A stretch of DNA of 8,178 nucleotides, taken from contig JAUXEQ010000056.1 in the NCBI GenBank assembly GCA_030620455.1, forward strand, positions 1 through 8,178, in the 5' to 3' direction. Positions 1 through 7,773 of this stretch are shown one piece after another. Within the stretch, counting starts at the first letter, position 1. Each line of letters opens with the position of its first letter. The stretch is from a bacterium (GTDB lineage Bacteria; UBP14; UBA6098; B30-G16). The position numbers were made by a program, and so were the translations under genes. The notes under the pieces are model-generated. The model was not told the DNA's origin, ran no database searches, and saw only the letters and a list, made by a program, of their open reading frames with translations.

Positions 1-1
1 A

Positions 2-433
2 TTACAAAATGATGATGGGAATTTTTTTGCCGTTCATTCAACGCCTAAATCCCCTGAATTGTGGAATTATATTCTTAAATACGACGATGCTATTGGAAAT
101 TTTAAGTATTTCTCCACCGATGTTTGTTTTATTGGTCATTCTCACGTTCCAGCGATTTTTTGCGAATCTGGTGAACAGATCGATGTTATAATTTCAGATG
201 AAGAAAATTCATTCAGTTACAGGCTTGCGAAGAATAAAAGGTATATTGTAAATGTGGGAAGTGTCGGTCAGCCAAGGGATGGAGACCCAAGAGGATGTTT
301 TACAGTTTTCGATTCAGAAACACGCTACTTAATTTTTTATCGGTTTGATTATGATATAGAAAAAGCGCAGAGAAAAATATTATCTTCAGGTCTTCCTCCA
401 TTTCTGGCGCATAGATTGCGGCTAGGTGTTTAA
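2..433 (+). CDS. Metallophosphoesterase (calcineurin-like, YfcE/Metallophos_2 type), 3' part only
   Basis: This is the C-terminal 143 residues of a calcineurin-like metallophosphoesterase. The frame is open from the first complete codon at base 2, so the true start lies upstream of the window; the internal TTG at 59 is not the start. Visible family motifs are a His in a VHSTPKSPELWNYI stretch (metal-ligand motif IV), the GHSHVP motif (motif V, GHxH metal ligands), and NVGSVGQPRDGDPRG, which is highly characteristic of the small bacterial Metallophos_2 group often annotated as diadenosine tetraphosphatase or Ser/Thr phosphatase-like. The end, GLPPFLAHRLRLGV, also matches the usual C-terminus of that group. 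Family members are about 240 residues, so roughly 100 residues holding the DxH, GDxxD and GNHE motifs are missing. It is probably a cytoplasmic phosphodiesterase; the substrate cannot be told. There is no obvious functional tie to the secreted proteins downstream, which begin after an 81-bp gap without a convincing terminator. Confidence 0.9.
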   Translation, partial: LQNDDGNFFAVHSTPKSPELWNYILKYDDAIGNFKYFSTDVCFIGHSHVPAIFCESGEQIDVIISDEENSFSYRLAKNKRYIVNVGSVGQPRDGDPRGCFTVFDSETRYLIFYRFDYDIEKAQRKILSSGLPPFLAHRLRLGV

Positions 434-500
434 ATTTCTAAAATAAAGCCTGTTTTTTTATTGCAAATCAACAAGATATTTGTAATTTATTATTTATAAG

Positions 501-507
501 AAGGGGG
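501..507 (+). promoter_or_regulatory. Ribosome binding site of protein A
   Basis: The purine run AAGGGGG ends 7 bases before the ATG at 515. It decides the start: a TTG three bases earlier (512) is in frame, but the spacing and the ATG favour 515. Upstream, TTGCAA at 461-466 could be a -35 element, but no good -10 lies at the right distance, so no promoter is called for this gene. Confidence 0.65.
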
Positions 508-514
508 TTTTTTG

Positions 515-2806
515 ATGAGAAGAGAAGTTACTTTGTTAATGTTGTTATTTTTAGTTACGATAGGATTAGCAAGAACTGGCGGTCCCGATCCTGGTGGATA
601 TAGGTGGATCGATTCTAAGGATGCCTTAGGACCAAGGTTTAATTGGATTGACATAAGAGCTACAGGCACAGATTTGGGTTGGACTTCTCGTAATCATGTA
701 ATAACTGTTGACCTTGGAGATACATTCCGATATTACGATGTGGATTATACAGAAATTACAATATGCTCAAATGGATGGGTTGCTCTTGGCAGATGGTCTA
801 CTACTTCGTCATCTTGTTCAGGATTCCCTAGCACAGCCGATCCCGATGGAGCTTTAGGACTCCTTTGGACATATCTTGACCCCTATTATATTCCATCTGA
901 TGGCGGCGTTTTTTATGAAAAGAAAGGCGAAAAATTTATTATTTCGTTTGTAAAAATTCCTGAATGCTGTAGTTCAACATATCCTAAGCAAACATTCCAA
1001 GTAATACTTAATCTTAAGCGTAACGAGATTATTTATCAATATCTCGACATCGAACGCTTTTCCTCAAGGTCTGCACGCATAGGATTTGAGAATGGCAATG
1101 GCACAATTGGATTGAATATTGGCAACTGGGGTACTACAGGTGGGTTTCTCGAGGACTCTCTTGCAATACGAATTAGAAATGTGCAAGTGATTGCACCCCC
1201 TTTTTCTACGAGTTTTGAAGGATTTGAACTTTTTAGTGTTCCTTCTGAGAGTACATCCGGCTGGGAATGGGGATTCGCAGGTAGTGGATCACCAGGACGA
1301 CCAGCTCATTCCGGCGCTAAAGTCTGGGGAACTCGATTGGATTTTGCTTATGCCAACGATACTGATTGGGTGCTTATTTCACCGAATATATGCTTGGATT
1401 ATGCTAATTCACCCTTTTTTGATTTCTGGCAAAACTATAAAATGCAACCCGCTCACGATTGCGGAATTGTTGAAATTTCTGTTGATCAGGGACTTACGTG
1501 GGAGAAAATTGAACCTGAAGATGGATATCCAACCACAATGGTCTCAGGACCTATTTCAGGACAAAGAGCTTTTTCTGGAAATTTAATTTTTTGGGAAAAA
1601 GTATCTTTTGATCTCAAACCGTATGTGGGCGAAGAAGTTATAATTCGATTTCGATTTTTGTCCGATGACGACGGTGTAGTGGATTGGGGCTGGTATATCG
1701 ACGACTTTGGTGTTTATGATGCGTATGGGCACCTTGAAGGTACGGTTGACCTAATGTTTTTCACTCCGGATGATAACGCATTGGTAGAAATTGTCGATTT
1801 AGGTCGGTCTGTTTTAACGGATTCTTCTGGATATTTCAGATTCGATTCTGTTCTTATCGGTGAGCATTATCTTAGGATTTCTAAGAACAATTTCGTTCCG
1901 AATGATAGTATTCCATTCGGACTTATACGATTTGAAACTGAATCGCTCCACATAAATTTGGCACCGGAATTATACTTCGAGGATTTCGAAACTAGTAATG
2001 GTCATTATATATCGAATCCACCTGGGGGATGGCGATGGGGTATGCCAGATATTGATTTAGACCCTAATTATGCTTATTCCGATACAATGTGTTGGGGAAC
2101 CAATCTTTCCGGTAATTATGCGAATAATTGTAATTGGAAGTTGTCCTTCAAAATGTCCTTATCCGGTACTCGTTGGCCTTTATTATCTTTCTATCATTGG
2201 TATAAATTTAAAGGTGAATGGCTCGATCAATATTTGGATGGTGGAAATATAAAGGTTTCTGTCGACTCGGGTGTAACTTGGCAAATAGTTTATCCCTTTA
2301 ATGGCTACGATGGATTAATTGCTTCAAGCAATCCACATTTGGGTGGTCAACAAGGATTTGGTGGGGAGGACAATGGTAGTTTTTGGCATCAGGATAAGGT
2401 ACCTCTATATCCTTTTGCAGGTAGCGAACTCATTATAATACAATTTGAAATAGGTTCGGACGAACGAGGTTCTTCCAGAGGATGGTATATCGATGATGTT
2501 CGATTATCCGAGGATTCAACAACCATTATGCAAACTCCAAACCGACGACCCTCAGATTTTTATATTGATATTTCACCGAATCCGTTCAACAGGGCTTGCG
2601 AGATTACTTTCACGACTTTTGAGATAAATGCAGTTTTAAATATTTATGATATTTCTGGAAGAATAGTTGATAACCTAGGTAAATTTGAACATAAAGGATT
2701 GCATAAAGTAAGTTGGAAACCGAAAGGAATACCTTCAGGAGTTTACTTGGTCCAGATTAATGATGAATTAAATTCATATTCAAAAACAGTGCTTTATATA
2801 AAATAG
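515..2806 (+). CDS. Protein A: secreted multidomain protein with NIDO-like, two MAM/InhA-like modules and T9SS type A sorting domain
   Basis: A 763-residue exported protein. Residues 1-19 form a signal peptide (MRRE, then a hydrophobic core, predicted cleavage after IGLA). The mature N-terminus begins RTGGPDPGGYRW. Residues about 22-222 form a beta-rich domain with ITICSNGW, LGLLW, TFQVILNL and IGFENGNG blocks, resembling nidogen-type modules. Residues about 228-402 are a MAM/immune-inhibitor-A-like module (PAHSGAKVWGT, IVEISVDQGLTW, WGWYIDDFG). Residues about 406-480 look like a carboxypeptidase-regulatory-like fold (LEGTVDL, DSSGYFRFDSV, GEHYLRI). Residues about 485-668 repeat the MAM-like module (MCWGTNLSGNY, GGNIKVSVDSGVTW, RGWYIDDVRL). 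Residues about 682-763 are a T9SS type A C-terminal domain (ISPNPFN, YDISGRIV, IPSGVYLVQ, terminal YIK). There is no HExxH or other catalytic motif. A CC pair at 151-152 and Cys101 are absent from paralogue C. It is probably exported through the Sec system and then T9SS to the cell surface; ligand and role are unknown. It is the first of three paralogues in a row. Confidence 0.9.
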   Translation: MRREVTLLMLLFLVTIGLARTGGPDPGGYRWIDSKDALGPRFNWIDIRATGTDLGWTSRNHVITVDLGDTFRYYDVDYTEITICSNGWVALGRWSTTSSSCSGFPSTADPDGALGLLWTYLDPYYIPSDGGVFYEKKGEKFIISFVKIPECCSSTYPKQTFQVILNLKRNEIIYQYLDIERFSSRSARIGFENGNGTIGLNIGNWGTTGGFLEDSLAIRIRNVQVIAPPFSTSFEGFELFSVPSESTSGWEWGFAGSGSPGRPAHSGAKVWGTRLDFAYANDTDWVLISPNICLDYANSPFFDFWQNYKMQPAHDCGIVEISVDQGLTWEKIEPEDGYPTTMVSGPISGQRAFSGNLIFWEKVSFDLKPYVGEEVIIRFRFLSDDDGVVDWGWYIDDFGVYDAYGHLEGTVDLMFFTPDDNALVEIVDLGRSVLTDSSGYFRFDSVLIGEHYLRISKNNFVPNDSIPFGLIRFETESLHINLAPELYFEDFETSNGHYISNPPGGWRWGMPDIDLDPNYAYSDTMCWGTNLSGNYANNCNWKLSFKMSLSGTRWPLLSFYHWYKFKGEWLDQYLDGGNIKVSVDSGVTWQIVYPFNGYDGLIASSNPHLGGQQGFGGEDNGSFWHQDKVPLYPFAGSELIIIQFEIGSDERGSSRGWYIDDVRLSEDSTTIMQTPNRRPSDFYIDISPNPFNRACEITFTTFEINAVLNIYDISGRIVDNLGKFEHKGLHKVSWKPKGIPSGVYLVQINDELNSYSKTVLYIK

Positions 2807-2986
2807 AGCGTATTAATTTGAGAAAAATTAGGATTGGGATTAAATGTGAGTTTTATCTTTCAACTTAAAAACTTACTTTTATATTTTGGATAAGAAGTTA
2901 AAAGCAAATGAAATTTAAAAATGTTCGATGGTTTTTTGTTGAAATAAGGTTTGCTAATCGATAACTTTAATAAAAATGGAGGGATC
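2807..2986 (+). other. 180-bp A+T-rich spacer between A and B
   Basis: No open frame of credible length and no intrinsic terminator are seen. An imperfect inverted repeat (AACTT near 2868 with AAGTT near 2895, with bulges) is followed by a purine-rich stretch rather than a T-run, so it is not called a terminator. TTGTTG at 2936-2941 followed 18 bases later by GATAAC is a poor promoter match. The spacer may simply be the untranslated part of a polycistronic message. Confidence 0.4.
2978..2983 (+). promoter_or_regulatory. Ribosome binding site of protein B
   Basis: GGAGGG lies 3 bases before the ATG at 2987 (4 if counted from GGAGG), a short but usable spacing. It decides the start: the frame stays open upstream to a TTG at 2951, but that start would add 12 residues (LIDNFNKNGGI and an initiator) before the signal peptide, would have no ribosome binding site of its own, and would translate through this one. 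Confidence 0.75.
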
Positions 2987-5290
2987 ATGAGGAATATTTT
3001 ATTATTTTCGATTATTTTATCTTTAATTGCTTTGGGATTTTGCGGCAGAGGAGGTCCAGATTCCTTTGGTTATAGATGGGACGATTCAGATGAAAGAAAT
3101 GGACCAAGGTTCAAATGGATCGATATAACAGAAACAGGGGATTCTCTGATTTTTCTCAGAGACAACACTTTTGTAGAAAGAGCTCTCTCAAGTCATTTTA
3201 CATACTATGAAGCAAATTACGAAACGATCTATATTTGTGATAACGGTGTACTTTCTTTTACTGCTTTCAGCGGCACTGGTGGATGCGCTACTTCACCGCG
3301 TGCTTTCCCCAGTACATCTCATCCTAATAACCAAATTGGACCATTGTGGTCTAGAATTTTACCTTGGGGCATATTAGATGGCGGAATTTATTATCAGGAT
3401 TTTGGGGATAAAGCTGTGATTTCCTATATCAGAGTACCAATTATGACCCCATCGAATTTTCAAACATTTCAAGCAATCTTCTACTATGCAAAAAATGAGA
3501 TAGTGTTCCAGTATCTTGATATGCAAGTGCTTACTGTAGCACAAACCGCTTATATAGGCTGGGAAAATCAGGACGGAAGAAGTGGAATTCAAATTGGAAC
3601 TTGGTCAGATGCAGGTGGCGACCTTAAGGATTCTCTTGCTATAAGAATTAGAGCTTCTGCGGTAATTTCTCCGTATTACTATAATGATTTTGAAACACCA
3701 GATGAGGATTTTACAGTCAATATACAAGGTAGTTGGGAACAAGGATTTGCGATGCCATTAACACCTGGAAGACCAGCTCATTCCGGTTTAGCATGCTGGG
3801 GCACTGCAATGAGATCATATTACCACCCCGATGCGGATTGGATTCTTTATTTCCCTTACGTCGATGTTACTGAGGCTTCCTGGCCTATCCTCGATTTCTG
3901 GCATAACTACGTTATGCAACCAACACATGACGGTGGGGTAATCGAAGTATCTGAGGATGACGGCGCTCATTGGGATGTTATAGCTCCTGAGACTGGTTAT
4001 CCGGATACAATGTTATACGGACCATTAGCACCAGGGAGAGCATTTTCTGATTCGAGCGGATGGTGGGAATATGTTTCCATCGATCTTTCGGGATTTAAGG
4101 GTTCGCAGGTTAAGGTTAGATTAAGATTTAGATCGGATGATTTAGTTGAGCGGTGGGGATGGTATATGGATGATTTAGGTTATCATGAGGCTTACGGTGT
4201 TTTAGAGGGATATGTAAATTTATTGTATTCCGATGATGATTCAGGTGCTGTAGTTCATATACCTGAACTGCATATTCGCGCTACAACCGATCGATTCGGC
4301 TATTTCAGAGCTGATTCAGTCACTGTTGGAACTCACTATATGAGGATTATGCATCAAAACTATTTAACTCGTGATTCTATTCCTTTTACAATAGGAAGAT
4401 TTGACACAATAACATTGTACGAGGCTTTAGCACCCGAGGTATATTTTTGCGATTTCGCAATATGGAGTGGAGGAATGACTTCCAACCCGCCTTCTGGTTG
4501 GATGTGGGGTATTCCGTGTGATACAGTTGGTCCCAAGTTAGCATACTCCGACTCTATGGTTTGGGGTACTAATTTAGACGGCGATTATCCTGATTCTATT
4601 AATTGGTGGCTTATTCTTCCTGTAGAACTTGATAATATAAGATGGCCTGTTTTAGAGTTTTATTCATGGTATAGTTTCAATGGTGAACTCCCTATTTCAG
4701 GATTGCTTTGGGATGGTGGTAATGTTAAGATTTCACTTGATAACGAGGTAACCTGGAAAGTGGTTACTCCTATTGGTGAATATGATGGAACAATTGCTGC
4801 GCATAATACGTTTCTAAAAGGTGAACGAGCATTTGGTGGGAAAACCAATGGGAACTTTTGGCATAAGGTAATTATACCAATATATGATGCTGGTGGGCAA
4901 GATAGTGTTATGATAAAATTTGAGATTGCTTCGGATCTTAACGGAACATCTTCAGGATGGTATATTGATAATGTAAGGGTTTATGAAGACTCATCTGGGA
5001 TTAAGGTTAGGGAAGCTCCTATTCACACCCGACCAGTAGCTCCTGAAATCTTAATTGCACCTAATCCATTCAATAACGCTTGTGAAATCTCGTTCTACGT
5101 TCAAAATCCCAATACTGGGGCAATTATATTCGATATTAAAGGTAGAATAATTAAAGATTTTGGTATATTTAATGTTGTAGGATTAACTAAAATTAACTGG
5201 GAGCCACATAATTTACCATCCGGTTTGTATTTGATTCAAGTTTATGATGGATCTAATTCACAATGTGGTAAAATACTATATCTTCGATAA
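2987..5290 (+). CDS. Protein B: secreted paralogue of A with NIDO-like, two MAM/InhA-like modules and T9SS type A sorting domain
   Basis: A 767-residue exported protein, collinear with A and C over its whole length. The signal peptide is about 1-19 (MRNILLF... LIALGFC), with Cys19 at the place where A and C have Ala before the cleavage site; LGFC is not a good lipobox because Phe precedes the Cys. The mature start carries GRGGPDSFGYRW. Domains in order: NIDO-like beta domain about 22-222 (IYICDNG, FQYLDMQ, IGWENQDG); MAM/InhA-like module about 228-402 (PGRPAHSGLACWGT, VIEVSEDDGAHW, WGWYMDDLG); carboxypeptidase-regulatory-like module about 406-480 (LEGYVNL, TTDRFGYFRADSV, GTHYMRI); second MAM-like module about 485-668 (MVWGTNLDGDY, DGGNVKISLDNEVTW, SGWYIDNVRVYED); T9SS type A domain about 687-767 (APNPFN, FDIKGRII, LPSGLYLIQ, terminal YLR). 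No catalytic motif is evident. It is likely cell-surface or released, with unknown ligand. It has the most divergent first NIDO-like region of the three, including an SPRAFPS insert and a different loop at about 92-106. Confidence 0.9.
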   Translation: MRNILLFSIILSLIALGFCGRGGPDSFGYRWDDSDERNGPRFKWIDITETGDSLIFLRDNTFVERALSSHFTYYEANYETIYICDNGVLSFTAFSGTGGCATSPRAFPSTSHPNNQIGPLWSRILPWGILDGGIYYQDFGDKAVISYIRVPIMTPSNFQTFQAIFYYAKNEIVFQYLDMQVLTVAQTAYIGWENQDGRSGIQIGTWSDAGGDLKDSLAIRIRASAVISPYYYNDFETPDEDFTVNIQGSWEQGFAMPLTPGRPAHSGLACWGTAMRSYYHPDADWILYFPYVDVTEASWPILDFWHNYVMQPTHDGGVIEVSEDDGAHWDVIAPETGYPDTMLYGPLAPGRAFSDSSGWWEYVSIDLSGFKGSQVKVRLRFRSDDLVERWGWYMDDLGYHEAYGVLEGYVNLLYSDDDSGAVVHIPELHIRATTDRFGYFRADSVTVGTHYMRIMHQNYLTRDSIPFTIGRFDTITLYEALAPEVYFCDFAIWSGGMTSNPPSGWMWGIPCDTVGPKLAYSDSMVWGTNLDGDYPDSINWWLILPVELDNIRWPVLEFYSWYSFNGELPISGLLWDGGNVKISLDNEVTWKVVTPIGEYDGTIAAHNTFLKGERAFGGKTNGNFWHKVIIPIYDAGGQDSVMIKFEIASDLNGTSSGWYIDNVRVYEDSSGIKVREAPIHTRPVAPEILIAPNPFNNACEISFYVQNPNTGAIIFDIKGRIIKDFGIFNVVGLTKINWEPHNLPSGLYLIQVYDGSNSQCGKILYLR

Positions 5291-5475
5291 TTATGTTATG
5301 TTAATCCTGGTGATGTAAGAACATTTTTAACACCTATTACACCTATCTATATCGGATTTCGAGCTGAATATTGGTAGTATTGGTTTACTTGCAATTTCGA
5401 ATATATTATCAAGAGATGTGGCATAATTTGAATTTGCTTGATTTACTCAAGTTGATATAAAATTGGAGGTTATCC
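5291..5475 (+). other. 185-bp spacer between B and C
   Basis: No gene and no convincing intrinsic terminator are seen. Two small structures are present: a 9-bp-period direct repeat ACACCTAT at 5330-5337 and 5339-5346, and a short inverted repeat CTTGA/TCAAG at 5437-5441 and 5447-5451. TTGCTT (5434-5439) and TATAAA (5456-5461) have promoter-like 16-bp spacing, but the start point would fall about 5468, inside the ribosome binding site GGAGG (5465-5469), so this is not called as a promoter. Confidence 0.4.
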
Positions 5476-7752
5476 ATGAAAAAGGTAATTTTTTTGTTTC
5501 AGATATTTATTTTTATTGCTTTAGTTTTTGCCAGAAGTGGCGGACCAGACGCTTTTGGATATACTTGGAAGGATAACGATGAAATAAGTGGTCCCGTATT
5601 TAACTGGGTGGATATAAAAAGTACTGGAGTTGAAACAAGACTTAGTGACGATTCATATAGAGTTGTCCATTTGTCAAATCCTTTTTATTATTACGACACA
5701 CCGTATGATTCTGTAACGATCTGTTCTAACGGTTGGATTGCATTGGGACTTTGGAGAAGTACTTCCACTTTTGGACCTACATTTCCCAGTTCATCTTATC
5801 CAAACAATGTTATAGGAATTCTTTGGTCTGATCTTGATCCCACAGAAACCGATACTGGAGGTATATATTATCAAGAATTCCCAGATAAATTTGTTGTATC
5901 ATATATAAAAATTCCTCATTTTGGAGATACACCATATCCTAAAAGCTCATTTCAGTATGTCTTGAATTTTTCACGAAGAGAAATTATACTTCAATATCTT
6001 GATATTAATCCTTGGACTAGTCCCTTTCATAATGGTAATATAGGATGGGAAAATTCAAGTGGAACGGTTGGCATTCATATTGGTACCTGGTCATCAAGCA
6101 GTACAATTCTAAGAGATAATTATGCTATCAGAATTCGAGCAGGAACAATAATTTCACCGCCATTTTTTGATAATTTTACAATTAATGAGGGTATATATGA
6201 ACCTGATCCTGTAAGTGGTTGGGATTGGGGTGTTCCACATGCTGCATCTCCAGCATTTCCAGCTCACTCTATTCCGCATTGTTGGGGAACAAATATGATG
6301 GGGAATTATGAAGATTTTGCAGATTGGTTGTTGGTTACACCTCTGATTAGCGTTGATGGTGCTTCATGGCCTATTCTTGATTTTTGGCACATTTATGAAA
6401 CACAACCGTTGTACGACGGTGGAATTATCGAGGTTTCTAGGAATGAAGGATTATCGTGGGATAAGATCTCACCCGAGGACGGCTATCCGCTTATGATGAT
6501 TGGAGGTCCTCTTGCTGGACAAAGAGCCTTTTCAGGTTCCTCAGGAGGTTGGAAATATGAGTCTTTTGACCTAACTGGTTATATTGGCTCAGAGATTATC
6601 TTAAGATTTAGGTTTATTTCAGACGTTACAGTCAATAATTGGGGTTGGTATATCGATGATTTTGGATTTCACGAAGCCTTCGGTGTTTTGGAAGGAAGAG
6701 TGGACTTGCTTTATTTTGTGCCAGATGACGATGCAACAGTTGAAATTGCTGATCTCGGTTTAACCACTGAAACTGATTCCTTAGGGTACTTTAGATTTGA
6801 TTCTGTTATGGTTGGCAATCACATTGTTAAAGTTTATAGGGATCATTTCGTTCCACATCCGGATACATATTTCATACAGGATAGACTCGACACAGTTTGG
6901 ATGGATTTCATTCTTAAACCGGAGTTATATAATGAGGATTTTGATGAGACCGATGGTGATATGGTAGCAGAACCTGAGGATGGTTGGCAATGGGGAGAAC
7001 CTAAGGAAGGACCTACAGCTGCTCATTCAACTCCTAATTGTTGGGGCACGCAACTTGAAGGGGATTATTTGAGCAATGTACATTGGGAGCTTTCAATAAT
7101 TATTCCGTTATATGAAGTTAGATGGCCAGTTATGCAATTTTATACATGGTATTCCTTCGATTTTGATTTCATGGGTTTGTTAGGTGACGGAGGCAATGTT
7201 AAAGCGTCAGGGGATTCAGGTAGGACATGGTTGGTTGTTACACCTCTTGAGGGATATGATGGTGTTTTCCACACAGCTGTGCCGTTTATCGGTGGTGAAC
7301 CCGGATTTGGTGGACCGGATAACGGTGATTTTTGGCACCTCGTTACTTTCCCGCTTTATGAATTCAAGGACAAGAATGCTATATATGTGAAGTTCGAGAT
7401 GGCTTCTGATGCTTTCAGCGAGGCTTCGGGATGGTTTATCGACGATATAAAACTGTATGAGGATGGTCGTGTAAGCGAAATTTCAACCGATGTAAAACCC
7501 AAAGCTTCGATTATTGCACGACCGAATCCTTTTAATAGCTCATGCTGTTTATCATTCAATACGATTGGCATTGAAAGCAATGCTTATATTACTGATATCT
7601 CAGGTAGGATTGTCAAGAAATTTGGTATTTTCTCCTCATCGGGTAGTAATGAAATCGTTTGGACACCGGATAACATTCCGAGTGGAATTTATTTCTTTGT
7701 TGTCGAAGATGATGAGAAAATTACAACTTGTACGATAAGCTACATTAAATAG
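5476..7752 (+). CDS. Protein C: secreted paralogue of A and B with NIDO-like, two MAM/InhA-like modules and T9SS type A sorting domain
   Basis: A 758-residue exported protein starting at an ATG 6 bases after GGAGG (5465-5469). The signal peptide is 1-19 (MKKVIFLF... IALVFA), with the mature start RSGGPDAFGYTW. Domains in order: NIDO-like domain about 22-222 (TICSNGWIALG, IGILWSDLDP, SFQYVLNF, IGWENSSG); MAM/InhA-like module about 228-402 (HCWGTNMMGNY, IIEVSRNEGLSW, WGWYIDDFG); carboxypeptidase-regulatory-like module about 405-480 (LEGRVDLLY, TDSLGYFRFDSV); second MAM-like module about 484-664 (NCWGTQLEGDY, DGGNVKASGDSGRTW, SGWFIDDIKLYED); T9SS type A domain about 678-758 (ARPNPFN, TDISGRIV, IPSGIYFFV, terminal YIK). 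C is close to A in the first MAM module: A 298-355 and C 297-354 share 33 of 58 residues by hand count. The sorting domain has two adjacent cysteines (690-691) and a further one at 752. No enzyme motif is seen. It is the last gene before a strong terminator. Confidence 0.9.
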   Translation: MKKVIFLFQIFIFIALVFARSGGPDAFGYTWKDNDEISGPVFNWVDIKSTGVETRLSDDSYRVVHLSNPFYYYDTPYDSVTICSNGWIALGLWRSTSTFGPTFPSSSYPNNVIGILWSDLDPTETDTGGIYYQEFPDKFVVSYIKIPHFGDTPYPKSSFQYVLNFSRREIILQYLDINPWTSPFHNGNIGWENSSGTVGIHIGTWSSSSTILRDNYAIRIRAGTIISPPFFDNFTINEGIYEPDPVSGWDWGVPHAASPAFPAHSIPHCWGTNMMGNYEDFADWLLVTPLISVDGASWPILDFWHIYETQPLYDGGIIEVSRNEGLSWDKISPEDGYPLMMIGGPLAGQRAFSGSSGGWKYESFDLTGYIGSEIILRFRFISDVTVNNWGWYIDDFGFHEAFGVLEGRVDLLYFVPDDDATVEIADLGLTTETDSLGYFRFDSVMVGNHIVKVYRDHFVPHPDTYFIQDRLDTVWMDFILKPELYNEDFDETDGDMVAEPEDGWQWGEPKEGPTAAHSTPNCWGTQLEGDYLSNVHWELSIIIPLYEVRWPVMQFYTWYSFDFDFMGLLGDGGNVKASGDSGRTWLVVTPLEGYDGVFHTAVPFIGGEPGFGGPDNGDFWHLVTFPLYEFKDKNAIYVKFEMASDAFSEASGWFIDDIKLYEDGRVSEISTDVKPKASIIARPNPFNSSCCLSFNTIGIESNAYITDISGRIVKKFGIFSSSGSNEIVWTPDNIPSGIYFFVVEDDEKITTCTISYIK

Positions 7753-7773
7753 ATCTTTTATGAATAAAATCGT

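Noticed and set aside
440..460. AATAAA...TTTATT with a T-run after the phosphoesterase gene as a terminator
   Set aside because: The stem would be six A-T pairs without any G-C pair and the T-run is in the loop and arm; too weak.
512..514. TTG start for protein A and likewise TTG 2951 for protein B
   Set aside because: Both are followed in frame by ATG codons (515, 2987) with better ribosome binding site spacing and directly followed by the signal peptide.
1191..1586. Plus-strand alternative-frame open frame inside protein A (also 2070-2252, 7184-7390, 7514-7738)
   Set aside because: They overlap the conserved domains of A or C in another frame and have no family resemblance.
515..2806. Secreted immune-inhibitor-A-type metallopeptidase
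   Set aside because: The MAM/InhA-like modules are present but there is no HExxH zinc motif in A, B or C.
5434..5461. TTGCTT-16-TATAAA promoter before protein C, with an FNR-like TTGA-N5-TCAA
   Set aside because: Transcription would start inside the ribosome binding site, and the inverted repeat spacing is one base short of an FNR/CRP-type site.
7356..7580. Minus-strand open frames, for example 7356-7580, 7636-7848, 7971-8165, 3374-3592 and 4660-4848
   Set aside because: They lie antisense to well-supported genes or across the terminator, lack ribosome binding sites and show no recognisable protein features.
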